Shown: positions 1-7,704, counted from the stretch's first letter. The stretch: DNA of 21,734 nucleotides from Brevundimonas sp. UBA986 (GCA_002292165.1 DBBK01000212.1:1-21734); one strand, 5' to 3'. Notes: generated by a model from the letters alone, not told the origin. Numbers and translations are program-made.

Positions 1-69
1 GACAAGGCTTGGGAAGCCAAGATCGGCGGCCTGTGGGCGCTTCAGGGGAAGGGTGGCGAAGGTGTTCAT
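1..69 (-). CDS. partial CDS, N-terminal 23 codons, unknown phage-type protein
   Basis: An ATG on the minus strand at 67-69 opens a frame that stays open for 23 codons to the window edge, beginning MNTFATLPLKRPQAADLG. It lies downstream of, and in the same direction as, the phage-like cassette between 174 and 1434, so it is plausibly the next gene of that unit. No strong Shine-Dalgarno sequence is visible; a purine stretch (GGAAAGAA) lies rather far upstream. I do not recognise the family from so short a stretch. The gap between 70 and 173 holds nothing else that I can support. Confidence 0.4.
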   Translation of the reverse strand, partial: MNTFATLPLKRPQAADLGFPSLV

Positions 70-173
70 GCGTCTAGGCTATTCTTTCCACAGGCCTACG
101 ACATGCTCGGCCGGACCCTCGTCCGTGGACAAACGAAGGGCTTCTGGGGACACGGTGAAAAAGGCCAGCGCGC

Positions 174-563
174 TCAAGCCGCCACCGCCGCGACAGGGTC
201 AGCCAGCCTCTCGGTCAGCCACGAACGCAGCGGGCCGTTGATGCCGTAGCCGGACTGGCCCAAGGTCTCGATGGCGCCCGGAGCCCGGGCCTCGACAAGG
301 GCCTGCCGAATCCGAAAGATGGTGACGTGGATGATCTTGTCGTCCGGGCCTCCACCGTCCTCGTCTTCGAAAACGGCGGTGTAGATCATGGCCTTGGTGG
401 CGCTGGTGCGACCCAGAAGATAGGACAGTAGTCGCCCTTGCTGGGGGCGCATCCTGAGCAGGGCGCACAGGCGAGCGCTCTCTAGGGGCCTGCTGACCTC
501 AGCCAGCCGCGCCCGCAGGACCCGGACCTCGTCCTCCAGCTCTTCGTAGCTCGGGCGGCTCAC
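174..563 (-). CDS. phage-type DNA-binding protein with OmpR-like winged helix
   Basis: This 129-residue protein starts at a GTG whose GTGA overlaps the stop codon of the preceding small gene (560-563), so translation is probably coupled. Residues 1-25 are rich in Glu, Arg and Leu and look like a short coiled coil. Residues about 35-110 resemble the winged helix of OmpR/CtrA-type regulators: a region with PQQGRLLSYLL, then a segment with PDDKIIHVTIFRIRQAL matching the recognition helix, then IETLGQSGYGIN matching the C-terminal wing hairpin. No receiver domain is present. Stand-alone winged-helix proteins of this kind are carried by prophages and islands in Caulobacterales. A role in transcription control is inferred; the target is unknown. 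Confidence 0.7.
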   Translation of the reverse strand: MSRPSYEELEDEVRVLRARLAEVSRPLESARLCALLRMRPQQGRLLSYLLGRTSATKAMIYTAVFEDEDGGGPDDKIIHVTIFRIRQALVEARAPGAIETLGQSGYGINGPLRSWLTERLADPVAAVAA

Positions 564-718
564 GCCTTCACCGCCTTCCCGCCGACGACGCGGACAGCGT
601 CACCAGCCTTGGTCCCCTCGTCGCAGTGGACGGGCAGGGCGTGGTTGCGGACATAGGCCATCCAGTCGCCGGATCGGGTCTGGTAGACGGTCTCTACGGT
701 GTGGGTGGGCTGGGTCAT
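560..718 (-). CDS. small phage-type protein (52 aa), unknown function
   Basis: A 52-codon gene too short for many gene finders. It starts at an ATG (716-718) that overlaps the stop of the upstream gene as ATGA, and its TGA stop (560-562) overlaps the GTG of the downstream winged-helix gene as GTGA. The product begins MTQPTHTVETVYQTRSGDWM and ends with a short basic tail. The four-base overlaps at both ends are the main support for its being real. The composition (aromatic and hydrophobic positions in a short beta-rich region) would suit a small folded domain, but I do not recognise a family. Confidence 0.65.
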   Translation of the reverse strand: MTQPTHTVETVYQTRSGDWMAYVRNHALPVHCDEGTKAGDAVRVVGGKAVKA

Positions 719-945
719 GCGCCCCTCCGGCGGACCAGTGGGAGGCGATCCGGCCGGGGCAGGGCGGCCCGCTCGGCGGCCATCAGGGCGCGGTGTGCGG
801 CCTGAAGCGGGCCGGTCGCGGCATGCATGCGGCGGGTGTCCTGACGCTCGTCAGCGGCCTTGTACTCGGCGTAAGCCGCGGCATAGGCGCGCTTGGCCTT
901 GATCAGGCGAGAGCGAGCGGCGAGACGGCGTAGGGCGGCGATCAT
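715..945 (-). CDS. small basic alpha-helical phage-type protein (76 aa)
   Basis: The protein starts at the ATG at 943-945, where ATGA overlaps the stop of the upstream frame. The longer reading from 978 is less likely because it has no such coupling. The product, beginning MIAALRRLAARSRLIKAKRA, is rich in Ala, Arg and Lys and is predicted to be almost wholly helical, with a second helix around residues 50-68. The stop overlaps the next ATG at 715-718. No family is recognised. Small Ala/Arg-rich helical proteins of this sort are common in the early operons of Caulobacter and Brevundimonas prophages, and that context is the only clue to role. Confidence 0.6.
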   Translation of the reverse strand: MIAALRRLAARSRLIKAKRAYAAAYAEYKAADERQDTRRMHAATGPLQAAHRALMAAERAALPRPDRLPLVRRRGA

Positions 946-1124
946 TCGGCATTCCCCTTGGCTTGCCGGTCGGCCCATTCCATTAGGGAAAGGCCGATGC
1001 CGGACACGTCGAACCCGAGGCGGCTAATCAGCCGCCCCGTGTTCCAGATGATCTGGTTGAGACGCCCTCGCGGCTTCGAGCGCGCGAAGCCTTTGGCGTT
1101 GGGCCGCGATCCGGTCGTGGACAC
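942..1124 (-). CDS. small protein in phage cassette, start uncertain (up to 60 aa)
   Basis: The open frame ends at 942 with a TGA overlapping the ATG of the next gene (942-945). A GTG at 1124 would give 60 residues but would overlap the upstream gene by about 100 bp. The C-terminal half (LGFDVSGIGLSLMEWADRQA) looks like a real short amphipathic segment and lies after the upstream stop at 1024. A shorter start (GTG at 1007) would give 21 residues, and non-canonical CTG or ATT starts lie next to the upstream stop. The existence of a coding frame here is supported mainly by the overlap with the downstream gene; the exact start is unresolved. Confidence 0.35.
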   Translation of the reverse strand: MSTTGSRPNAKGFARSKPRGRLNQIIWNTGRLISRLGFDVSGIGLSLMEWADRQAKGNAE

Positions 1125-1434
1125 GTCGCGTCTCCTCTATTCGTTGTTCCAGGTATTGGTCGTAGGTCTGGCCCGTCAGCTCCTGACCGAGGGCCAGCAG
1201 GAAGCCCCAGCCCTCCGAGCGGATCGCCTTCGTCAGGGTGCGTTCAGAGACGTTGCCCTGCCCGACCACGTTGCGAGCCGTCTTGGGGTCGAGGTCCCAT
1301 GAGCGTTCCAGCATCTTGGCGGCGTTGCTGGACCAGCGCTTGCGCACCAGTCCGCGAACGGCATCGCCTATCGTCTTCTCGAAAGGGAGTTCTCGGTCAT
1401 TTTGGCCCACGATTTCCCACGTCCTGTCGGTCAT
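1024..1434 (-). CDS. phage-type helix-turn-helix protein (136 aa), first gene of the leftward cassette
   Basis: I choose the ATG at 1432-1434 (MTDRTWEIVGQNDRELPFEK). The frame is open up to 1602, but that extension is antisense to the HEAT-repeat gene and has a shadow-like composition. Residues about 35-85 (SNAAKMLERSWDLDPKTARN onward) read as a helix-turn-helix of the kind found in phage proteins that sense or repress early promoters. Residues about 95-125 (YDQYLEQRIEETRRVHDRIA) form a probable coiled coil. It heads a leftward, overlapping cassette, so it could be its regulator. There is no clear Shine-Dalgarno sequence, and the region upstream is foreign HEAT-repeat sequence, so the native promoter may have been lost or replaced at the junction. 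Confidence 0.65.
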   Translation of the reverse strand: MTDRTWEIVGQNDRELPFEKTIGDAVRGLVRKRWSSNAAKMLERSWDLDPKTARNVVGQGNVSERTLTKAIRSEGWGFLLALGQELTGQTYDQYLEQRIEETRRVHDRIAAQRQRLRALEAARASQPDHLEHGAAD

Positions 1435-1465
1435 TGATGAATGACCGCAGCGGGGCCAGCACGGG

Positions 1466-3853
1466 TTGGCGCGGCGACACCAGGCCGATGAAACCTGGCG
1501 AGAGCGCTTTGCTGAGCTTGCCCGCGACGCCACACGGTCCAGCGTCGTTGCGGCGGCTGTTGCAGGGCTCGTCGCCGGCTGGCCGGGCCATGATGAGACC
1601 AACGAGGTCGTGGATCGCGCCGCCGGCTCGCAATCCCGGATTATTGCTCTGGCCGGAATCGAAGGTCGCGTTTCGCTCGGCCGTCCCGAGACGGCCGATC
1701 GCGACCGACTGGTACATTGGATGCTGAGCGAGGAGATCGCCTACGATGGGGCGATACCCGCTCTCCTGGCCCGGGGGTGGCGAGACTGGGACAGTTTGCG
1801 GGATATCTTGCTGACGGATCGCCATAGCTGGAGTCGCGATCCCGCGTTGGCAGTCGCCATTGAAACCTTCCCTGGCGATGATGAGATCGCACGTGTTCTG
1901 GTCGAACTGTTGGGCCGGCAAAAGGGATTCTTCGCCTTCCACGGCCACTGGCGCCAAATCCGCGAGCATTTCTCCGGGCATCCGATCCTGGCCAGAGCGC
2001 TTGAAGACAGACTGGACAGCGTCGAAGATGATTTCGGCCTTGCCAATGCGGCCTATGTCGGGCGCAGCGAAGCTTTCAAGGCCAAGCTCCTGTCTCGGCA
2101 GCTTGAGCGATCTTACCTGGATTTTTGGCTTGTCGATGCACTCCTCGATCTCTGGCCTCACGACCGGGGCGTTCAAGAGGTTCTGCAGAAGCTCGTCGAC
2201 TGGGATGACGACCAGTTGTCCGAAGTCGCGCATCGTCTGCCGGAAATCATGGCAGACAAAAAGGCCTGTCGCACGCGGCTGATCCGCCTTCTGAAAACGC
2301 GCAAGGGTGGCCGGCACGGGCGCGCCGACCGGATCCTCAAAGGTCTGATGGCGACCGGGCCCATCGCTGATGACCCTGAAATCCTGCAAGCCGCCCTAAA
2401 GCTTGACAAGGAGAGCGATTATTTCTGGTCGGGACTAAACACGGCAGCGATCATCGAAGCTTTCAAGGAGGCTCCCGAAGTCCAGGCATTTGCGACACAG
2501 GCTCTTCACACGGCCGCGGGACTGACGGGCGTGGTCGCCCTCTGCCAGGGTCACATTCCGCAAATGCGGGCCGAAGTGTTGAAAGTCTCGGCACCGTTGC
2601 CTGACGCGCTCCGAATGACGGTGGTCGAGGCGCTCCGCGACCGGGCGGTAGACGACGACTATGCGATGGACCTTCTCGTTCAGGCGCAGAAGGAAAGCGA
2701 GGAAGACGTGTGCACCGCAGCGCTGATCGCCGTTGCAGAATGCCGGCAGTCTCGCGCCGACGTCAACGATGACTATGTCGCCTTCCTGTCTCGCGAGCTC
2801 CTCGCCATCGGCGGTCGTATGGCCGGCCGGCGGCTGGGCGGCGTCGCGGCGCTCGGGATCATAGGCCGGGGGGATCTCGTCCAGGCCGCACGGGAGTCCA
2901 AAGACGGCTGGGAAGTGCAGTATCTCTACAGCTGGCGTGACTACGGTGCGGCCTTCGGGGCCTTGGCCAAGGCCTGGCCGACCCTCGCGGCCGCGCTGGG
3001 CGATCCTTCGGTGAACACCGCGCTCGGCATCGACGATGAGATCTTCCTTACCGAAATGGCGCCGCGCCTCGCCGCCAACGAGGCGGGAAGGGAAGCGGTG
3101 GCCGAGGCGGTGGAGCGCCAGTTGCGTCTGGCCCACCCCCGACCGGCGGTCCTTGCGCTTCGCGCCCGCGAGCGGACGGGGCGCGGGGCGCTGAAAACCG
3201 TTTGCCTCGATCTGCTAAGCCGCGGCGGGGGGAGCTGGAATCAGATCGAGTCTGTGTTCATGGCGGCCCGCATTCTCGCCGAGGACTTTCATGATGACCC
3301 GGCAGTCTTCCAAAGGATCGTGGACCTCAGTCACGACCTTGGTTCGTTCGGCGCGATCGCGGCGCTGAGCGACGGTTGGCCGGAGTCGGAAGTATTCGCT
3401 CACGTCTTCTCCCGGCTTGTCGCGCTCGGCGGGGAGGCGGGGCCGGAGCTTTCGATGACCGCGGTGGTCATGAAGGTGACGATGGCGGGCTCCCGGCCCG
3501 AGCGCGTGGTGCGGGCGCTGCGGGAGGCGTCCAACACACTCAAGGTCGAGATCTGGGACGGACTGCCCTATTGGTTGCCCAGTGCGGTTCGTCGACTGCA
3601 GCGGGAGCCGGCGATCGCAAGCGAGCTGATGGCTGTTCTCAACTGTGAGCCGACCGCGGGGGAAATCCTGACCCTCGTCTCCTTGATGGCCGCGGCCTAT
3701 GGCGTCACGCCCGACCTTCGGCGCTGGGTGGATGCGGCGATTTCACGACTGCGTCTCGAGCCCGTCGCTTCTACAGGTGTGGATCTCTGGAGAAGCCGTC
3801 CAGACACGCCGGTTCGCCAGCGGCTCGTCGAGATTCTTCGCGATGGGGTCTGA
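1466..3853 (+). CDS. HEAT-repeat protein, probable 5'-truncated NACHT/STAND C-terminal half
   Basis: A 795-codon frame using a TTG start. It is built almost entirely of helical repeats of about 30-50 residues, such as SSVVAAAVAGLVAGWPGHDE, whose 'A-L-GWP-x-D/H-E-T' pattern I know from HEAT-like tails of bacterial NACHT/STAND NTPases. No Walker A or B motif is visible, so the NTPase and effector half is missing. The frame is already inside repeat sequence at its first residues, is closed by a TGA only 24 bp upstream (1442-1444), and abuts the divergent phage-type gene starting at 1434. After the TGA stop at 3851-3853 the same frame continues as plausible protein to 3961. I infer a decayed avs-like or other NACHT defence gene; a stand-alone repeat protein is the alternative. 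Confidence 0.65.
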   Translation: MARRHQADETWRERFAELARDATRSSVVAAAVAGLVAGWPGHDETNEVVDRAAGSQSRIIALAGIEGRVSLGRPETADRDRLVHWMLSEEIAYDGAIPALLARGWRDWDSLRDILLTDRHSWSRDPALAVAIETFPGDDEIARVLVELLGRQKGFFAFHGHWRQIREHFSGHPILARALEDRLDSVEDDFGLANAAYVGRSEAFKAKLLSRQLERSYLDFWLVDALLDLWPHDRGVQEVLQKLVDWDDDQLSEVAHRLPEIMADKKACRTRLIRLLKTRKGGRHGRADRILKGLMATGPIADDPEILQAALKLDKESDYFWSGLNTAAIIEAFKEAPEVQAFATQALHTAAGLTGVVALCQGHIPQMRAEVLKVSAPLPDALRMTVVEALRDRAVDDDYAMDLLVQAQKESEEDVCTAALIAVAECRQSRADVNDDYVAFLSRELLAIGGRMAGRRLGGVAALGIIGRGDLVQAARESKDGWEVQYLYSWRDYGAAFGALAKAWPTLAAALGDPSVNTALGIDDEIFLTEMAPRLAANEAGREAVAEAVERQLRLAHPRPAVLALRARERTGRGALKTVCLDLLSRGGGSWNQIESVFMAARILAEDFHDDPAVFQRIVDLSHDLGSFGAIAALSDGWPESEVFAHVFSRLVALGGEAGPELSMTAVVMKVTMAGSRPERVVRALREASNTLKVEIWDGLPYWLPSAVRRLQREPAIASELMAVLNCEPTAGEILTLVSLMAAAYGVTPDLRRWVDAAISRLRLEPVASTGVDLWRSRPDTPVRQRLVEILRDGV

Positions 3854-3961
3854 CCAGCTTGGGTTAAGTCGGGCGGCCTCCAGTACCTCGTGGATGTGTT
3901 GTCCACGCCCGCCGCCGACGATCCCTTGGTCAGGGCCTTCGCAGGCCTCATTCGATCATAG
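3854..3961 (+). pseudogene. in-frame C-terminal tail of the HEAT-repeat gene beyond a premature TGA
   Basis: Directly after the TGA at 3851-3853 the same reading frame stays open for 35 codons to a TAG at 3959-3961. The translation (PAWVKSGGLQYLVDVLSTP, then a segment ending AFAGLIRS) has the look of a further repeat helix and a natural C-terminus. A single CGA-to-TGA change would explain the interruption. A GC-rich hairpin follows immediately. This supports the view that the HEAT-repeat gene once ended at 3961 and is now a pseudogene. Chance openness of 36 codons in GC-rich DNA cannot be excluded. Confidence 0.45.
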
Positions 3962-3966
3962 ATGAG

Positions 3967-3996
3967 GGGCCGCCAAACCACGGCGTCCGGCGGCCC
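3967..3996 (+). terminator. GC-rich hairpin after ancestral end of HEAT-repeat gene
   Basis: GGGCCGCC at 3967-3974 pairs with GGCGGCCC at 3989-3996 (8 bp stem, 14-nt loop), six bases after the TAG at 3961. There is no T-tract after it, so it is not a classical intrinsic terminator; it could be a transcript-end stem or chance in GC-rich DNA. Confidence 0.3.
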
Positions 3997-4070
3997 GGAT
4001 GGATTTCGCATACCGGTGGTTGACTCGCCGGGCCGCGGCCGATGAACTCGAAGGTTGAGAGGCTCCGTCC

Positions 4071-4775
4071 ATGAAACTTCTGACCTGCGCGATGACTTTC
4101 GCGGTGCTGGCCGTGCAGGGCAGCCCGCCCAGACCCGGGCAAATGCCTCGCGTTCTGATCCGCCCCCCCCAACTGACGGAGCATGTGCGGTCTTCCGTCG
4201 AGGTCAGCGGCGAAGGCTTGGTCGGACTCTCGGGGCCAAATGCGGCCGGCCGTTTGCGGAACACTGAAATCGAGGTCGGGGGCCTGCGACCGGCTGATCG
4301 ATTCGTGTGCGTCTTCATCGAGAGAGCGTCCGGACTTTACGCCGCCGAGTTCGTCGCGCCCAACACCGGTCATTCCTCGAGGATGCGCTTTTCGCTGGAG
4401 GCCCGGGTCTTGCGCAGGAGCGGGGCGCGATTTGGAGAACTCGCGGTGTCCGCCCAGGGATCAGCGACCGCCGACTGTCGAGGGACGAGCGGATTTCTTA
4501 GTACGCGCTGGGTGGGACAGCCCCGTGATCGACTGGCTCTGCTGGTGAATTCGGAACAGACCAACTATGTGGCCGCCTCGGCGCGGGGTCAGCCGGAGAC
4601 CGCGTGTACGCCGCTGCGCGATGCGGTAGGGGCGCCGGTCGTCGGGCGGTCCTTCGACCGGGTTTGCACCGTGCCTGAGCCGCGGTGTGGCGAAGCGATG
4701 ACTGTAGCGGTCTATCGCCGATATCACGGAACGGCGTTGCCCACGATCAGGACGACGATACGTGGCGCGTGTTAG
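4071..4775 (+). CDS. secreted cysteine-containing protein of unknown function, first gene of amidase operon
   Basis: The 234-residue product starts at ATG 4071 with a GAGAGG Shine-Dalgarno sequence 8 bases upstream. Its N-terminus (MKLLTCAMTFAVLAVQGS) is a short signal peptide; the Cys in it is not followed by a convincing lipobox. The mature part has six Cys (for example FVC, DCRG, TACTP, RVCTV, PRCGE and the last residue), suggesting disulphides in the periplasm, and a beta-rich pattern such as VEVSGEGLVGLSG. I do not recognise the family. The gene overlaps the next one by 14 bp (4762-4775) and forms an operon with a membrane protein and a protease-amidase, so a role in envelope or murein processing is inferred. 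Confidence 0.7.
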   Translation: MKLLTCAMTFAVLAVQGSPPRPGQMPRVLIRPPQLTEHVRSSVEVSGEGLVGLSGPNAAGRLRNTEIEVGGLRPADRFVCVFIERASGLYAAEFVAPNTGHSSRMRFSLEARVLRRSGARFGELAVSAQGSATADCRGTSGFLSTRWVGQPRDRLALLVNSEQTNYVAASARGQPETACTPLRDAVGAPVVGRSFDRVCTVPEPRCGEAMTVAVYRRYHGTALPTIRTTIRGAC

Positions 4776-5667
4776 TCGGGTCCGGATGCGGTTGAGCCGT
4801 ATCGCCAGACTGGGCTGGGTCAGCCCGGGGCTTGTATTCTCGGCTACAGCCGTCGTCGACATTCTGTTGCTGGGGTTGGCGCTGGCAGTCGCTGCGATGC
4901 CCCGCACGGCGACCTTCGTCGTCGAAGCGGTGACCGAGCGTGTCGACCTTACCGTATTGGAGGGAGATCGTCCGCCCGCCTGGCTGGCGCTCGGACGCAT
5001 CGACCTGCCGCCTTCCGTCCCGGGTTGTCCGGCGCCGGCCCTTGTTCTTCCCAAGCTGCTGCGGGCGCCGCTGCAGATCGTCTTCGATCACGTCGACGGG
5101 CAAACGATTTCGGGTGAGCTTGTGGGCGGCGGGGGAAGCGGGCTGGAAATCTTCTGTGGCAGCGGGAAAGCGTTGGCGATGCCCCCGACCCTGTCCCTGA
5201 CCTGGTCAGGCGAATTGCCCACCCTCAATATCGATGGTCGGACCGGCGTCGGGGCCGTGCCGACGCCGGCCGCCACGAATCTGCGGCTTCTCAGAAGCGG
5301 GACGATTTCGGTCGAGTCCTCCTCACGCCCCTTCCGGTCGGGCTTTGTTCGCACGGAAACAAGACTGGCGATGGGCGACGAGGTCCGCGTCTTCGACGCG
5401 GCGGACCATCTCGGCGAAGCGGTCGCCCATGGCGTGCTCCGGTCCGGAACTGACGGCTTGTCGCTGATGGTTCGTGCGCGCGGCGATCACGCCGAAATTT
5501 CCAGGGTCGGCCAGAACCAGGCGGGGGTCGCCGTCGTGGCCCCGACCTTCTGGGACAAGGTCAGGGCGCAATCGGAATGGGGCATCGTCCTCTTTTGCGG
5601 AGCTGTGATGCTCAATCTTCTCGCCGCGGCTCAGGCTTTCGCCGCCCGGACTCCCTCAGAGCCATGA
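4762..5667 (+). CDS. two-pass membrane protein with large periplasmic domain, unknown function
   Basis: The 301-residue frame starts at a GTG (4762) that overlaps the upstream gene; an ATG at 4786 (MRLSRIARLGWVSP) is an equally good start. A membrane segment lies near residues 24-46 (FSATAVVDILLLGLALAV) and a second near 274-294 (IVLFCGAVMLNLLAAAQAF). The roughly 230 residues between them are beta-rich and hold two Cys (PGCPAP, IFCGSG), which places them in the periplasm, with both short tails inside. Its TGA overlaps the ATG of the protease-LytM-amidase gene (5664-5667), so the two are translationally coupled. No family is recognised. It may anchor, sense for, or control the amidase, as membrane partners do in FtsEX-EnvC-type pathways; this is inference from context. 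Confidence 0.7.
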   Translation: MARVSRVRMRLSRIARLGWVSPGLVFSATAVVDILLLGLALAVAAMPRTATFVVEAVTERVDLTVLEGDRPPAWLALGRIDLPPSVPGCPAPALVLPKLLRAPLQIVFDHVDGQTISGELVGGGGSGLEIFCGSGKALAMPPTLSLTWSGELPTLNIDGRTGVGAVPTPAATNLRLLRSGTISVESSSRPFRSGFVRTETRLAMGDEVRVFDAADHLGEAVAHGVLRSGTDGLSLMVRARGDHAEISRVGQNQAGVAVVAPTFWDKVRAQSEWGIVLFCGAVMLNLLAAAQAFAARTPSEP

Positions 5668-7529
5668 AACGCCTCGCCTCCGCCCTCTTCGTCGCAGCGC
5701 TTTACTGGGCGGGCGCCTTATCCGCGTCTGCCCAGACAGAGGCCTCAAGCCCGATCATGATCCGCAGCCCCGACGGGCGAGGCGCCTTCGGCCAAGGCAT
5801 GGCCATCCGCGGGCGTAGCGAATGCCTGATCGTCACCGTCGCGCACGTTCTCGCGGGAGCGTCAGAAGTCCAGATCTGGACGGACGACGGCGTGGGTCGA
5901 GCCGAAACGGTCTATGTCGATCCCGATATCGACTATGCGCTGTTGCGTCCCGTCGACCCGATCGCGACCTGTCCCGCTCCGCCAAGCACCGTCGCCGTCG
6001 AGCGTGCCTTGAGTGTGGCCCTTGGCCACACTTGGTTCCGCGTCGCCAGTGGCTCGCGTCTGACCCGCGCCGTCGTCCTCGCAGCCCTGGACGATCGGAC
6101 CGTCAATCTCTCGGCGAGCGACAGTCTGAGGTCGGTTCAGCGCGGCATGAGCGGAGCGCCCGTGATCTTCGATCGCGTGCCGGTGGGACTGGTTCGCACG
6201 GCCGAGGAGACGGGCGGGCAATCCGTGGCGAGCGTCCTGCGTCTGGATTACATCGCCAAACTGGCGGGGACGCGCCTGAGTCCGCCCGATCCGCCGTCGG
6301 CGGCAGAGTCGGCGGCGGCCGGCCGCAATGCCCGCGCCCAGGCCCAGGACCGCTCGGACATCATCCTGGCCGGCGCGGGCCTCTTCAGCTGGCCTGTCGT
6401 TGCGCGCGAGGTTCATGCGACAGGCGCGGCCTACCCAGCCAATTCGGGAGGGCTTCTTCTCGGCGTCGGGGAGGGAGAGACGGTCACGGCCGCGGCCGCG
6501 GGAACGGTGGCCTATGTCGGTCACCTCGATCCCTATCCCGGCAAGGTCGTGTTGATCCGGCATTCCGACCAATTTTTCAGCGCCTACGCCAATCTGGATC
6601 AGGTGTTCGTCGATACGAGCTGGTCTGTCCGGAGTGGAGACGGCATCGGGACCGTGGTTTCCGGGGCCGGGCAACCGGATGCCGTCTATTTCGAGATCCG
6701 TTACCAGGCGCCCGGCTCGGAAGACTGGACCCCGGCTCCCGTCCTCGATCTTCTGGGCGAAGCGGTCGTCTCGCCGGGAAGCGGATCCCCGTTGCCGCCC
6801 CCCCTTGTCGCTCCCCGACTGGACGGCAGGCACATCATCATGATCGATCCGGGGCATGGCGGCCGGGATCCGGGCGCGACCGGCGCTTCGTCGCGGGAAA
6901 GCGACGTCAATCTCGCCTTTTCACTTGAACTCAAACGAAGACTAGACGCGCGACCCGGCATCGAGGTGATCCTGACCCGGGAGACGGAAGTGGAAGTGCC
7001 CTTGTCGACCCGGATCAGCCTCGCCGGTCGGGCGTTCGCCGATATTTTCCTGTCGATCCACTTCGACGCGGGCGAGCAGGCCGAGTCCCGCGGGTCCAGC
7101 GTCTATCTGGGCACCCCGGCCCAGACGACCTGGAAACTGCGGACCGAACATGCCGTCACCGCCCTTTTCGGACCCGGCATCGCGTTCGGCGGCGGAGACG
7201 GACGGCGGTTTTCCGATCTTGTGATCAAAGAGCTTGAAGAGGCCGATATCCCCACGCTGAGCAATCCCCAGCGAACCGCAGCCCTGACGCTTTCGACCTA
7301 TCCGATCGGCGTCTTCGCCCTGCTGGAGCTCGGCTTCATCACCAATGAGGGGGATGAAGCCCGGCTCGCGGATCCGGTCCGGCGCGCCGTTGTGGTCGAG
7401 GCGGTCGCGCGCGCGATTGAGGCGCATTTTGCCGAAGCGGACGACCTGGATCGGCTGACGCAGGATGCGAGACTGGACCTGGGGCCGGATGCGAAGCCGC
7501 TCGACCCGGAGATCGACCTGGGCCCGTAG
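5664..7529 (+). CDS. secreted trypsin-like protease / EnvC-like LytM / N-acetylmuramoyl-L-alanine amidase fusion
   Basis: I choose ATG 5664, which overlaps the upstream stop (ATGA) and begins a clear signal peptide (MKRLASALFVAALYWAGALS, cleavage near residue 23). Residues about 38-200 resemble a trypsin-fold protease: TVAHV (His61), DIDYALL (Asp90) and RGMSGAP (Ser163). Residues about 240-350 resemble the LytM/M23 domain of EnvC (VTAAAAGTVAYVGHLDPYPG, then VYFEIRY), but the zinc-binding HxxxD and HxH are absent, so it is a degenerate, activator-type LytM. Residues 389-590 are Amidase_3: DPGHGG (His398), RESDVNL (Glu412), SIHFDA (His466), LLELGF (Glu555), all expected zinc and catalytic residues. 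The amidase cuts the MurNAc-L-Ala bond of murein in the periplasm. Normally EnvC and the amidase are separate proteins. The protease could process the protein or a partner. Confidence 0.85.
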   Translation: MKRLASALFVAALYWAGALSASAQTEASSPIMIRSPDGRGAFGQGMAIRGRSECLIVTVAHVLAGASEVQIWTDDGVGRAETVYVDPDIDYALLRPVDPIATCPAPPSTVAVERALSVALGHTWFRVASGSRLTRAVVLAALDDRTVNLSASDSLRSVQRGMSGAPVIFDRVPVGLVRTAEETGGQSVASVLRLDYIAKLAGTRLSPPDPPSAAESAAAGRNARAQAQDRSDIILAGAGLFSWPVVAREVHATGAAYPANSGGLLLGVGEGETVTAAAAGTVAYVGHLDPYPGKVVLIRHSDQFFSAYANLDQVFVDTSWSVRSGDGIGTVVSGAGQPDAVYFEIRYQAPGSEDWTPAPVLDLLGEAVVSPGSGSPLPPPLVAPRLDGRHIIMIDPGHGGRDPGATGASSRESDVNLAFSLELKRRLDARPGIEVILTRETEVEVPLSTRISLAGRAFADIFLSIHFDAGEQAESRGSSVYLGTPAQTTWKLRTEHAVTALFGPGIAFGGGDGRRFSDLVIKELEEADIPTLSNPQRTAALTLSTYPIGVFALLELGFITNEGDEARLADPVRRAVVVEAVARAIEAHFAEADDLDRLTQDARLDLGPDAKPLDPEIDLGP

Positions 7530-7704
7530 CGAGGGCCAGCACCGGGATCGCCTCGGCTCTGAGTACCCAGGAGGAGGGGAGCGGTCTCGCGTCAGGGATC
7601 GGTCCGGACCTGGGACGCGCGGGACGGGCACGCCAAGGCGACCAGGAAGCGGACCTTGGCCATTTCGTGGTGGCCGCGCCTCGGGCCTGCCTGGCGCTGA
7701 AACT

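Noticed and set aside
1435..1602. N-terminal extension of the phage HTH protein to 1602
   Set aside because: The extra 56 residues are antisense to the HEAT repeats, Ser/Arg-rich and unlike the rest of the protein; ATG 1434 is preferred.
1397..2389. 330-codon minus-strand frame
   Set aside because: Antisense to the HEAT-repeat gene; no family pattern.
7592..7663. 23-codon minus-strand frame starting MAKVRFLVALACPSR
   Set aside because: It has a hydrophobic start but no Shine-Dalgarno sequence, no overlap with neighbours and no known family; too little to call a gene.
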